A stretch of DNA of 64,000 bases, taken from contig NZ_VIUW01000004.1 of assembly GCF_007828725.1 (NCBI RefSeq), forward strand, positions 124,001 through 188,000, written 5' to 3'. The position numbers and the translations under genes were made by a program. The DNA comes from Marihabitans asiaticum (lineage in GTDB: Bacteria; Actinomycetota; Actinomycetes; Actinomycetales; Dermatophilaceae). This document shows positions 25,237-33,653 of this stretch, in pieces. Under the pieces are notes generated by a model. The model was given only the letters and a program-made list of their open reading frames with translations. It was not told the origin of the DNA and made no database searches. Numbering within the stretch: position 1 is the stretch's first letter; each line of letters begins with the position of its first letter.

Positions 25237-27399
25237 ATGTCGCAGCTCGATGCCCCCGAAGCCACCGTCGCTGGTCCAGGCGAGGTCGACCCGTCTCTGG
25301 CTGCGCAGGCGCGCGAGGCGTTGCGCCGGTTGGTCGGGCGGGAGGACGTCGACTTCCGCGACGGGCAGCTCGAGGCGGTCGCCGCGTTGGTGCAGCACCG
25401 GCGCCGAGCCCTGGTCGTCCAGCGCACCGGCTGGGGCAAGTCGGCGGTCTACTTCGTCGCGGCCTCCCTCATGCGGGCGAAGGGGGCCGGCCCGGCCCTC
25501 ATCGTCTCCCCGCTCATCGCCCTGATGCGTGACCAGGTCGCCGCGGCCGAGCGCGCAGGGGTGCGCGCGGTCTCGATGAGCTCGGCCAACGCGCAGGAGT
25601 GGGACGAGATCCGCGCGCGGCTGGCCCAGGACGAGATCGACGTGCTGCTCGTCAGCCCGGAGCGGCTGAACAACCCCCGCTTCCGTGAGGAGCAGCTGCC
25701 CGACCTGATCCGCCGCTGCGGGCTCGTCGTCATCGACGAGGCGCACTGCATCTCCGACTGGGGGCACGACTTCCGGCCCGACTACCGGCGCATCGCCGAC
25801 CTGCTCGAGCAGCTCCCCGAGCAGACTCCCGTGCTCGCGACCACCGCGACGGCCAACGCACGGGTGGTCGACGACGTCGCCGAGCAGCTGCGCGCCGGCG
25901 GGCAGGAGGTGCTCACCGTCCGCGGCCCGCTCGCTCGGCGTTCGCTGCGGCTCGGGGTGCTGCCGGTCGCCGGCCCCGATGCGCACCTCGCGTGGCTGAC
26001 CACCCACCTGGCGGAGCTACCCGGCAGCGGCATCGTCTACACCCTCACCGTCTCGGCGGCCGAGGACGTCGCGCGGGCGCTCGCCGACGCCGGTCACGCG
26101 GTGCGCCCCTACACCGGCCGCACCGACGCCGAGGAGCGCGCCGACCTCGAGGAGGCGCTGCGGCGCGACGAGGTCAAGGCGCTCGTGGCGACCAGCGCCC
26201 TGGGCATGGGATTCGACAAGCCCGACCTCGGCTTCGTCGTGCATCTCGGCGCACCGTCCTCGCCGGTGGCGTACTACCAGCAGGTGGGCCGCGCCGGCCG
26301 GGCCACCGAGCGAGCCGACGTCGTCCTCCTGCCGGGGCATGACGACCCGGCGATCTGGGCTTACTTCGCCTCGGCGTCGATGCCTCGCGAGGACCAGGCG
26401 CAGACCGTGCTGCGCACCCTCGCCGAGGCGAGCAGGCCGCTCTCGACCGCGGCCCTGGAGACCGCCGTCGACGTGCGCCGGACCAGGCTGGAGCTGCTGC
26501 TCAAGGTGCTCGACGTCGACGGTGCCGTGCAGCGGGTCCCCGGCGGGTGGACCACCACCGGACGGCCCTGGACCTACGACGCGCCGCGCTACGAGCGGGT
26601 CGACCAGGCGCGCCGACATGAGCAGGACCTCATGCGGCGCTACCTCGCCCTCGGGGAGGACGGGACCTGCCGGATGGCCTTCCTCCAGGAGTGCCTGGAC
26701 GACCCCGACCCGCAACCCTGCGGCCGGTGCGACGTCTGCGACCCGGGCTGGGTCCCGGAGGCGGTCGACGACGCGGCGGTGTCCGCGGCCGGCCAGGCGC
26801 TGCACCGACCCGGCGTCCCGATCGAGCCTCGGGTCAGCTGGCCCACCGGCATGCCCCGGCTGGGTGTGGAAGTGAAGGGACGGATTCCCGCCGAGGGGCA
26901 GGTCGCCGAGGGTCGGGCTCTCGCCCGCACGACCGACCTCGGGTGGGGTCCTCGGGTCCGCGACGTCGTCTCGGGCGAGGACGGCGAGATCCCCGAGGCG
27001 ATGAGCCGTGCGCTCATCGAGGTTCTGGCGGCCTGGCCCTGGGAGCAGCGGCCGGTGGGCGTCGTCGCGATGCCGTCCCGACATCACCCCAGCCTCGTCG
27101 CGTCGACCGCGTCGCACATCGCCTCCGCCGGGCGACTGCCCCTGCTCGGCAGCCTCGACCTCGTCGACGGCGGCCCGGTGGGCGAGCCCGGGGGCAACTC
27201 CGCCTTCCGCCTCGCGGGGGTGTGGGACCGGTTCAGCGTCGGGAACGAGCTTGGGTCAGCGCTGGCCGCAGCAAGCGGGCCGGTCCTCCTCGTCGACGAC
27301 GTCGTCCACTCGCGCTGGACCCTCACCGTGGCCGGGCGCCTCCTGCGACGGGCCGGGGCCGACGCCGTCCTCCCCCTCGCCCTCGGACTCGAGGGCTGA
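25237..27399 (+). CDS. RecQ-type DNA helicase fused to a phosphoribosyltransferase-like domain
   Basis: 720 residues from ATG 25237. The helicase core has motif 0 DFRDGQLEAV, Walker A QRTGWGKS (Lys68), motif Ia VSPLIALMRDQV, DEAH at 167-170 within VVIDEAHCISDWGHDFR, motif V VATSALGMGFDKPD and motif VI QQVGRAGR. A zinc-binding region with CRMAFLQEC and CGRCDVC follows near 475-500. From about 590 a different domain ends in VLLVDDVVHSRWTLT (Asp687, Asp688), the PRPP-loop pattern of type I phosphoribosyltransferases. Presumably an ATP-dependent 3'-5' helicase for repair; the role of the extra domain is unknown. The stop is followed by CCCCTTCG. Confidence 0.9.
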   Translation: MSQLDAPEATVAGPGEVDPSLAAQAREALRRLVGREDVDFRDGQLEAVAALVQHRRRALVVQRTGWGKSAVYFVAASLMRAKGAGPALIVSPLIALMRDQVAAAERAGVRAVSMSSANAQEWDEIRARLAQDEIDVLLVSPERLNNPRFREEQLPDLIRRCGLVVIDEAHCISDWGHDFRPDYRRIADLLEQLPEQTPVLATTATANARVVDDVAEQLRAGGQEVLTVRGPLARRSLRLGVLPVAGPDAHLAWLTTHLAELPGSGIVYTLTVSAAEDVARALADAGHAVRPYTGRTDAEERADLEEALRRDEVKALVATSALGMGFDKPDLGFVVHLGAPSSPVAYYQQVGRAGRATERADVVLLPGHDDPAIWAYFASASMPREDQAQTVLRTLAEASRPLSTAALETAVDVRRTRLELLLKVLDVDGAVQRVPGGWTTTGRPWTYDAPRYERVDQARRHEQDLMRRYLALGEDGTCRMAFLQECLDDPDPQPCGRCDVCDPGWVPEAVDDAAVSAAGQALHRPGVPIEPRVSWPTGMPRLGVEVKGRIPAEGQVAEGRALARTTDLGWGPRVRDVVSGEDGEIPEAMSRALIEVLAAWPWEQRPVGVVAMPSRHHPSLVASTASHIASAGRLPLLGSLDLVDGGPVGEPGGNSAFRLAGVWDRFSVGNELGSALAAASGPVLLVDDVVHSRWTLTVAGRLLRRAGADAVLPLALGLEG

Positions 27400-28071
27400 C
27401 CCCCTTCGTTGCGCGCGCAGCTGCTCGGCCCGCTCGCTGATGTCGACGGTCACCAGGGGCAGGAAGAACTGGATCGTCGGCCCGATGAGGAGGGCATAGA
27501 GGACGGTCCCCAGGCCCACGACTCCGCCGAGGAGCCAGCCGGCGGCGAGCACCGTCAGCTCCAGGCTCGTGCGCACCAGCCGGATGCTCAGGCCGGTGCG
27601 CTGCGCGAGACCGGTCATCAGGCCGTCCCTCGGCCCAGGACCGAGCTGGCTGCCGATGTAGATCGCCCCCGCCGCGCCGTTGACGACGATCCCTCCGAGG
27701 AGCAGCACCCACCGCCAGAGCAGGGACTCCGGGGCGGTGAGCAGCGCCAGGGTGGCATCGGTGGCCAACCCGATGACGACCGTGTTCGCCACCGTGCCGA
27801 CCCCAGGCCACTGCCGCAGCGGCACCCAGAAGGCGAGCACCGCGACGCCGGTGAGGATGACCACCGTGCCGAAGGAGAGCCCGGTCAGCTTCTGCACCCC
27901 GTCGTGGAAGACGTCCCACGGGTCGAGCCCGAGCGTGCTGCGCACGAGCATGCCCATCGCGACGCCGTAGAGGACCAGGCCGACCATCAGCTGGCTGAGG
28001 CGAAGGGGGAGCCGGCCGGCCCTGAGCTGCTCCCGCGGGGTCAGCGGGACCAAGGGGACGTTGCGTCGCAT
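27256..28071 (-). CDS. YczE-like integral membrane protein with a tail overlapping recQ
   Basis: 271 residues from ATG 28071. About five hydrophobic helices: LSQLMVGLVLYGVAMGML, FGTVVILTGVAVLAFWV, TVVIGLATDATLALL, WRWVLLLGGIVVNGAAGAIY and later TVLAAGWLLGGVVGLGTVLY. The motif STLGLDPWDVFHDGVQ and LGPGPRDGLM belong to the YczE/YyaS family of unknown function. Homology should end near residue 225. The last 46 residues (Glu/Gly/Pro-rich, ending RPACCGQR) are read antisense to the recQ 3' end for 144 nt, so the tail is probably not conserved. Confidence 0.8.
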   Translation of the reverse strand: MRRNVPLVPLTPREQLRAGRLPLRLSQLMVGLVLYGVAMGMLVRSTLGLDPWDVFHDGVQKLTGLSFGTVVILTGVAVLAFWVPLRQWPGVGTVANTVVIGLATDATLALLTAPESLLWRWVLLLGGIVVNGAAGAIYIGSQLGPGPRDGLMTGLAQRTGLSIRLVRTSLELTVLAAGWLLGGVVGLGTVLYALLIGPTIQFFLPLVTVDISERAEQLRAQRRGSALESEGEGEDGVGPGPSQEAPGHGEGPARVDDVVDEEDRPACCGQR

Positions 28072-28168
28072 GGGCCCATGGTGGACCAGTGCCGGCGCCG
28101 GAGGTGATGGCTGCTCATCGGCGGGCGACCCCGCCCCGGTCGCGCCCCATCGCCTAGGGTCCTCTGTC

Positions 28169-29122
28169 ATGGACGACGGCACGCAGCAGGTCCGGTCGGA
28201 AGCGATGGCCGACCTTCTCGACACCTTGGACCTGACATCGGAGGGCAGCGCCCGGATCACGGTGGAGAGCAGCACCGACGAGCCGGTGGAGGTCGGGACC
28301 TCCTCGGCCGACGTCTTCGTCGGCCGATCCCAGCCGATGCCGTACGGGCGCGCCTTCGGCGGCCAGGTGCTCGCCCAGGCGCTGATCGCCGGCTCGCTCA
28401 CCCTGCGGGAGGAGCATCCCGAGCGGCACCCGCACTCGCTGCACGCCTACTTCATGCGCCCCGGCGATGCGAGCCAGCCGATCCGCTTCGCCGTCGAGCG
28501 GATGCGTGACGGGCGGTCCTTCTCCACCCGGCGGGTGCACGCCATCCAGCGTGGGGCCCCGATCCTGTCGATGACCGCCTCCTTCCAGGACGACGCCGGC
28601 GGCATCGATCACCAGGACGAGGCGCCGGAGGTTCCCGGGCCCGACGAGCTCCCCAGCCTCGCCGACCAGTTCTCCGGCATCGACGACCCCAAGGCGCGGC
28701 ACATAGTCAGTCGGCCCATCGAGCACCGGCACGTCCAGGGGAGCGTCAGTCTGCACCCCGCCGCCGACGCCTCCCCCGACCAAGACGTCTGGTTCCGCGC
28801 CGTCGGTCCGGTGGCCGACGACCCGTTCCTCCGCGCGGCCGTGCTCGCCTACGCCTCGGACTACACGGTGCTCGAGCCCGCGCTGCGCCGCCACGGGCTG
28901 TCCTGGGCGGACCACCGCCTGCGACCAGCGAGCCTCGACCACGCCATGTGGTTCCACCGCCCTGTCGACCCCGCGCAGTGGCTGCTCTACAGCCAGCACT
29001 CGCCCTCCGCCCAGGGTGGGCGTGGCCTGAGCTTCGGCCGGATCTTCGACCACGACGGCCGGCTCGTCGCGAGCGTCGCCCAGGAGGGCATGCTCCGGGT
29101 CAAGGACGAGACGAAGGGGTGA
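28169..29122 (+). CDS. tesB: Acyl-CoA thioesterase II
   Basis: 317-residue double-hotdog thioesterase hydrolysing medium- and long-chain acyl-CoA. N-terminal hotdog: GQVLAQALIAGSLTL and HSLHAYFMRPGD; C-terminal hotdog: DHAMWFHRPVDPAQWLLY and GGRGLSFGRIFDHDGRLVASVAQEG, the standard TesB ending. Start ATG 28169 is used; ATG 28205 (MADLLDTL) is a good alternative. The last codons plus stop form CGAAGGGGTGA, and that GTGA is also the start of the next gene. Confidence 0.92.
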   Translation: MDDGTQQVRSEAMADLLDTLDLTSEGSARITVESSTDEPVEVGTSSADVFVGRSQPMPYGRAFGGQVLAQALIAGSLTLREEHPERHPHSLHAYFMRPGDASQPIRFAVERMRDGRSFSTRRVHAIQRGAPILSMTASFQDDAGGIDHQDEAPEVPGPDELPSLADQFSGIDDPKARHIVSRPIEHRHVQGSVSLHPAADASPDQDVWFRAVGPVADDPFLRAAVLAYASDYTVLEPALRRHGLSWADHRLRPASLDHAMWFHRPVDPAQWLLYSQHSPSAQGGRGLSFGRIFDHDGRLVASVAQEGMLRVKDETKG

Positions 29123-29835
29123 CCCCGCACCTCGACGCGGCCGGCCTGCCCGTCGGTCGACCCGTCCCCGACTGGCAGCCCCCGCCTGCGCTGGAGGCGG
29201 TCGAGCTCACCGGGCGGCACGTCTCCCTTCGCCCGCTCCGTCCCGGCGACGACGCCCCGGGGCTGTACGACGCGCTCGGGGGCACCGAGATCCCGGCCGC
29301 GCTCTTCACCTACCTCGGCGTCGATCCTCCCGGGTCGCTCACCGAGACGGTCGGCGTCCTCGACGCCGCACTCTCGATGCCCGACTCCGCCGCGTTCGCG
29401 CTCGTCGTCGCCGGCCAGGTCGTGGGCATGGCCAGCTACCTGCGGATCACCCCGGCGCACGGGTGCGTCGAGATCGGCAACATCCTCTACTCCCCGGTGC
29501 TGCAGCGCACCACCGCCGCGACCGAGGCGATGCACCTGCTCGCCGAGCACGCATTCGCCAGCGGCTACCGCCGCTACGAGTGGAAGTGCGACGCCCTCAA
29601 CGCGCCCTCGCGGGCCGCGGCGCTGCGTCTCGGTTTCGCCTTCGAAGGCGTCTTCCGCGACGCGATGGTCTACAAGGGACGCAACCGGGACACCGCGTGG
29701 TACTCGATCACCGCGCCCGAGTGGCCCGCGATACGCGACGCCCAGCGCCGCTGGCTCGACACGGCCCAGGACGGGTCGCCGACCACGTCGCTGAGCGCGC
29801 TCACCGCCGACCTTCGGGACGCTACAGCTGGCTGA
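29119..29835 (+). CDS. GNAT family N-acetyltransferase, RimJ/RimL type
   Basis: 238 residues from GTG 29119, overlapping the tesB stop by 4 nt. Pattern: ELTGRHVSLRPLRPGDD at the N-terminus, AGQVVGMASYLRI, EIGNILYSPVLQRTTAATEAM (acetyl-CoA region) and WKCDALNAPSRAAALRLGFAFEGVFRD. This matches the RimJ/RimL-like branch, which acetylates proteins or small amines. Target unknown. The 3' end overlaps the convergent glgX gene by 14 nt. Confidence 0.88.
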   Translation: MTPHLDAAGLPVGRPVPDWQPPPALEAVELTGRHVSLRPLRPGDDAPGLYDALGGTEIPAALFTYLGVDPPGSLTETVGVLDAALSMPDSAAFALVVAGQVVGMASYLRITPAHGCVEIGNILYSPVLQRTTAATEAMHLLAEHAFASGYRRYEWKCDALNAPSRAAALRLGFAFEGVFRDAMVYKGRNRDTAWYSITAPEWPAIRDAQRRWLDTAQDGSPTTSLSALTADLRDATAG

Positions 29836-31966
29836 CCGTCCCGGGCGTGGCGTGCGGCTCCTCACGCAGGTGGGTCAGCACCGCCATGCTGCGCGGCCCC
29901 AGCTCCATCTGCGAGCCCGCCGCGTGCGTCTCGCTGGTGAGCAGGTCGGCGCAGGTGTCGATGATCGGGCGCCAGGTCTGGCCGTACTCACTCCCCGGCA
30001 GGGTGACCGTCACCGGCTCGTGCCCGGCGTTGAAGAGCAGGAGGAAGTCGTCGTCGACCACCGGTCGACCGCGCTCGTCCGGCTCCGGGATCGCCTGACC
30101 GTTGAGGAAGACGAGCATCGCGCTCGCCGACCCGTCGCTCCACTCGTGCTCGGCCATGTGGGCGCCGTCGGGCCGGAACCACTCGATGTCACCGATCGAG
30201 GACTCGCCGCCGTGGTCCGCCCGACCGGCGAAGAAGCGCCGACGCCGGAAGACCGGGTGCTCCCGGCGCAGGGTCACCACCCGGCGGGTGAACTCCAGCA
30301 GGTGCTGCTGCCAGTCCTGAAGCTCCCAGTCCATCCAGGCGATCTCGTTGTCCTGGCAGTAGACGTTGTTGTTGCCGTGCTGGGTGCGACCGAGCTCGTC
30401 ACCGTGGGCGAGCATCGGTACCCCCTGGCTGAGCAGCAGGGTGGCGAGGAAATTGCGCTGCTGGCGATGACGCAGGGCGTTGATCTCCGGGTCGTCGGTC
30501 TCCCCCTCCGCCCCGTGGTTCCACGACCGGTTGTGGCTCTCGCCGTCGGCTCCTCCTTCGCCGTTGGCCTCGTTGTGCTTGCTGTCGTAGGAGACGAGGT
30601 CGGCCAGGGTGAAGCCGTCGTGCGCGACGACGAAGTTGATCGAGGCGTACGGTCGGCGCCCGGAGTTCTCGTACAGGTCCGAGGAGCCGGTCAGCCGCGA
30701 GGCGAACTCGCCCAGGGTCGCCCCCTGCCCACGCCAGTAGTCGCGGACGGTGTCGCGGTACTTGCCGTTCCACTCCGTCCACAGCGGGGGGAAGTTGCCG
30801 ACCTGGTAGCCGCCGTCGCCGATGTCCCAGGGCTCGGCGATGAGCTTGACCTGGCTGATCACCGGGTCCTGCTGGATGAGGTCGAAGAAGGCCGAGAGCT
30901 TGTCGACCTCGTGGAACTGCCGGGCCAGCGTCGCCGCGAGGTCGAAGCGGAAGCCGTCGACATGCATCTCGGTCACCCAGTAGCGCAGGCTGTCCATGAT
31001 CAGCTGCAGCACGTGCGGGTTGCGCATGAGCAGGCTGTTGCCGGTGCCGGTGGTGTCGTAGTAGTGGTCCGGGGCGTCGTCGACGAGCCGGTAGTACGAG
31101 GCGTTGTCCAGCCCGCGGAAGGCCAGGGTCGGGCCGAGGTGGTTGCCCTCGGCGGTGTGGTTGTAGACGACGTCGAGGATGACCTCGATGTCGGCCTCGT
31201 GCAACGCCTTGACCATGGCCTTGAACTCGGTCACCTGCTGGCCACCGCCGCCGGAGGCGTAGCCGTTGTGCGGGGCGAGGAAGCCGATGGTGTTGTAGCC
31301 CCAGTAGTTGCTCAGCCCCTTCTCCTGCAGGCTGGTGTCCTGGACGAACTGGTGCACCGGGAGCAGCTCGATCGCGGTGACCCCGAGGTCGGTGAGGTGC
31401 TCGATGATCGCCGGGTGGGCGATGGCGGCGTACGTGCCGCGGATCTCCTCGGGCACGTCCGGGTGGGTCATCGTCAGGCCCTTGACGTGAGCCTCGTAGA
31501 TGACCGACTCGTGGTACTCGTGCCGCGGCGGGCGGTCGTGCCCCCAGTCGAAGAAGGGGTTGATGACGACCGAGAGCATCGTCTTGCCGAGGCTGTCCTC
31601 CTCGTTGCGCAGCGTCGGGTCGTCGAAGTCGTAGGAGAAGATCGCCGGGTCGTTCTCGATCTGCCCGTCGATCGCCTTCGCGTAGGGGTCGAGCAGCAGC
31701 TTCGAGGGGTCGCAGCGGTGCCCCTCGGCCGGCTCGTAGAGCCCGTGCACCCGGTAGCCGTAGCGCTGCCCGGGCTGGATGCCGGGGATGTAGCAGTGCC
31801 AGACGAAGCCATCGACCTCGGTCATCTCGACCCGGGTCTCCTCACCGTCCCTGCTCACCAGGCACAGCTCGACCCGCTCGGCGATCTCCGAGAAGACGGC
31901 GAAGTTGACGCCCGATCCGTCGTAGGTCGCCCCGAGGGGGTAGGCGTCGCCGGGCCAGATCTCCAA
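29822..31966 (-). CDS. glgX: Glycogen debranching enzyme GlgX
   Basis: 714 residues. TTG 31966 was chosen because CCAGGAGA lies 7 nt upstream and it yields the family start LEIWPGDAYPLGATYDGSGV. An N-terminal CBM48-like domain is followed by a GH13 barrel: DVVYNHTAEG, GFRFDLAATL (nucleophile Asp), IAEPWDIG (acid/base Glu) and VAHDGFTLADLVSYD. C-terminal beta domain. It removes alpha-1,6 branches from phosphorylase-limit glycogen in the cytoplasm. It converges with the GNAT gene with a 14-nt overlap; upstream lies a 250-nt hairpin-rich gap. Confidence 0.94.
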   Translation of the reverse strand: MEIWPGDAYPLGATYDGSGVNFAVFSEIAERVELCLVSRDGEETRVEMTEVDGFVWHCYIPGIQPGQRYGYRVHGLYEPAEGHRCDPSKLLLDPYAKAIDGQIENDPAIFSYDFDDPTLRNEEDSLGKTMLSVVINPFFDWGHDRPPRHEYHESVIYEAHVKGLTMTHPDVPEEIRGTYAAIAHPAIIEHLTDLGVTAIELLPVHQFVQDTSLQEKGLSNYWGYNTIGFLAPHNGYASGGGGQQVTEFKAMVKALHEADIEVILDVVYNHTAEGNHLGPTLAFRGLDNASYYRLVDDAPDHYYDTTGTGNSLLMRNPHVLQLIMDSLRYWVTEMHVDGFRFDLAATLARQFHEVDKLSAFFDLIQQDPVISQVKLIAEPWDIGDGGYQVGNFPPLWTEWNGKYRDTVRDYWRGQGATLGEFASRLTGSSDLYENSGRRPYASINFVVAHDGFTLADLVSYDSKHNEANGEGGADGESHNRSWNHGAEGETDDPEINALRHRQQRNFLATLLLSQGVPMLAHGDELGRTQHGNNNVYCQDNEIAWMDWELQDWQQHLLEFTRRVVTLRREHPVFRRRRFFAGRADHGGESSIGDIEWFRPDGAHMAEHEWSDGSASAMLVFLNGQAIPEPDERGRPVVDDDFLLLFNAGHEPVTVTLPGSEYGQTWRPIIDTCADLLTSETHAAGSQMELGPRSMAVLTHLREEPHATPGTVSQL

Positions 31967-32075
31967 GGTGTCTCCTGGGCAGGGGTCGGTCGGCGGTCGC
32001 CCGCCGGGGGTCGTGCAGGGTCGTCCGAGCCTACCGAGGGTCTCGTCGCGGGACGGCATCCCGTGCCCTGAGGTC

Positions 32076-32115
32076 AGGAATGGCGGGCGTGTCGTTCGAC
32101 ACGCCCGCCATTCCT
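32076..32115. repeat. Perfect inverted repeat with 19-nt arms
   Basis: Arms 32076-32094 and 32097-32115 are exact complements around TT. They lie in the gap between narK (stop 32217) and glgX (start 31966), about 100 nt beyond the narK stop. Together with two smaller hairpins it makes a strong terminator region. Confidence 0.85.
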
Positions 32116-32146
32116 GCCGCGAGGGCACGCCCGGCGAGCAGTGCCG

Positions 32147-32197
32147 GCACCTGCCTTGGCAGGTGCGAGGCCGGTGGGCACCTGCCTTGGCAGGTGC
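32147..32197. repeat. Two identical 20-nt hairpins in tandem
   Basis: GCACCTGCC-TT-GGCAGGTGC occurs at 32147-32166 and again at 32178-32197. Each is a perfect 9-bp stem with a TT loop, the same loop as the larger hairpin at 32076. Two octamer copies (32197-32204, 32207-32214) separate them from the narK stop. Confidence 0.85.
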
Positions 32198-32216
32198 GAA
32201 GGGGGGCGAAGGGGGG

Positions 32217-33617
32217 TCAGCCCGGCTTCGGTGCCCCCGGGCGCGCGTAGCGCCACCAGGTGATCGCCACGCACATGACCGCCCAGGCGACGCCGATGCC
32301 GTAGAAGGCGACCGGGCCGAAGAGGGTCACCCCGACGCCGAAGAAGAACGGGCCGAAGGCGGCGATCGCGGCGGTCCAGCCGATCACGCCGCCGGCCTGA
32401 CGCCGCTCGAAGATCATCGGCATCTGCTTGAACGTCGAGGCGTTGCCGATACCGCTGAAGAGGAAGATCGCGAGCATGCCCCAGAAGAAGCGGTCGAAGC
32501 CGCCCTGGAGCGCCTCGGCCGATGAGGTGTCCGGGGTGAGCGCGGTCATGGTGAAGGAGATCGAGGCGATGAGCCCGATGCCCGAGATCAGCGTCCAGAT
32601 CGCGCCGCCCATCTTGTCGGTCAGCGGGGAGAAGACGACGCGGGCAGCGGCACCGACGAGGGCGCCGAGGAAGACGTAGCTCACCGGGTCCGGCACGGAG
32701 TATCCCTGGATCAGCACCTCCGCGGTGGCGCCGCTGCCCCGGACGATCTCCTCGTTGCCGGCGCCGTAGAGGTTGAGCATGAGCAGCCCGAACTGCGCGG
32801 CCAGACCCGAGAAGGTCCCGAAGGTCATGATGTAGAGGAGCGTCATCCACCAGGTGTCCTGGTTGCCGAAGATGTCGAACTGCTGCTTGATGTTGGCCTT
32901 GATCGGCACCGACTTGAGCATCGTCCAGGCCATCGCGGCGCCGATGATCATCAGCGGCACCCAGACGAAGGCGGCGTTCTGGAACCACACCTCCTTGTTG
33001 GCCTTGCCGGCCACCTCGAGCTCCTGGCTGCCGCCGAAGACCGCGAGCGCGCCGAGGCCGATGAGGATCGGGGTGAGCAGCTGGACCAGGGAGACACCGA
33101 AGTTGCCCAGGCCGGCCTGGAGGCCCAGGGCCGTGCCCTGCATCCGCCGCGGGAAGAAGTAGCTGGTGCTCGGCATGAAGCCGGAGAAGGCGCCGCCGCC
33201 GATACCGGCGAGGAAGGCGAGGACCATCAGCTCCCAGTACGGAGCGGTCGGCGACTGCACCCGCACGCCCCAGCCGACGGTGGAGAAGACGAGCAGCAGG
33301 GTGGTCAGCGCGACCATCTTGCGGGTCCCGAGGATCGGCGGCAGGGTCATCCAGACGATCCGCAGCAGGCCGGCCGAGAGACCGGGCATCGCGGCCATCC
33401 AGTACAGCTGGCTCTTGCTGAAGTCGTACCCGAGGGCGTTCAGCTTCGGGATGATCGCGCTGGGGAGGAACCAGGCGACGAAGGCCAGGGTCAGGCAGAA
33501 GGTGGTGACCCACAGGGTCTTCCACGCCAGGCCCTTGTCCCAGGTGGCCTCGTCCTCGGGGTCCCAGGACTCGAGCCACTCACCGCCGGTGCGTGAGGTG
33601 TCGGTCGTGCTGCTCAT
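32217..33617 (-). CDS. NarK-type nitrate/nitrite MFS transporter (second copy)
   Basis: 466 residues with twelve transmembrane helices and a long polar N-terminus (about 28 residues: EWLESWDPEDEATWDKG). The nitrate/nitrite porter signatures are present: GGGAFSGFMPSTSYFFPRR with LGLQAGLGNFGVSL after helix 4-5, and SGIGNASTFKQMPMIF in the second half. It would import nitrate or exchange it for nitrite. The gene begins 36 nt after the first narK stop, so both are one transcript, divergent from the narG operon. Confidence 0.92.
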   Translation of the reverse strand: MSSTTDTSRTGGEWLESWDPEDEATWDKGLAWKTLWVTTFCLTLAFVAWFLPSAIIPKLNALGYDFSKSQLYWMAAMPGLSAGLLRIVWMTLPPILGTRKMVALTTLLLVFSTVGWGVRVQSPTAPYWELMVLAFLAGIGGGAFSGFMPSTSYFFPRRMQGTALGLQAGLGNFGVSLVQLLTPILIGLGALAVFGGSQELEVAGKANKEVWFQNAAFVWVPLMIIGAAMAWTMLKSVPIKANIKQQFDIFGNQDTWWMTLLYIMTFGTFSGLAAQFGLLMLNLYGAGNEEIVRGSGATAEVLIQGYSVPDPVSYVFLGALVGAAARVVFSPLTDKMGGAIWTLISGIGLIASISFTMTALTPDTSSAEALQGGFDRFFWGMLAIFLFSGIGNASTFKQMPMIFERRQAGGVIGWTAAIAAFGPFFFGVGVTLFGPVAFYGIGVAWAVMCVAITWWRYARPGAPKPG

Positions 33618-33653
33618 CGGGTTGTCTCGCTCTCGTGACGAAGGGGGGTGAGG

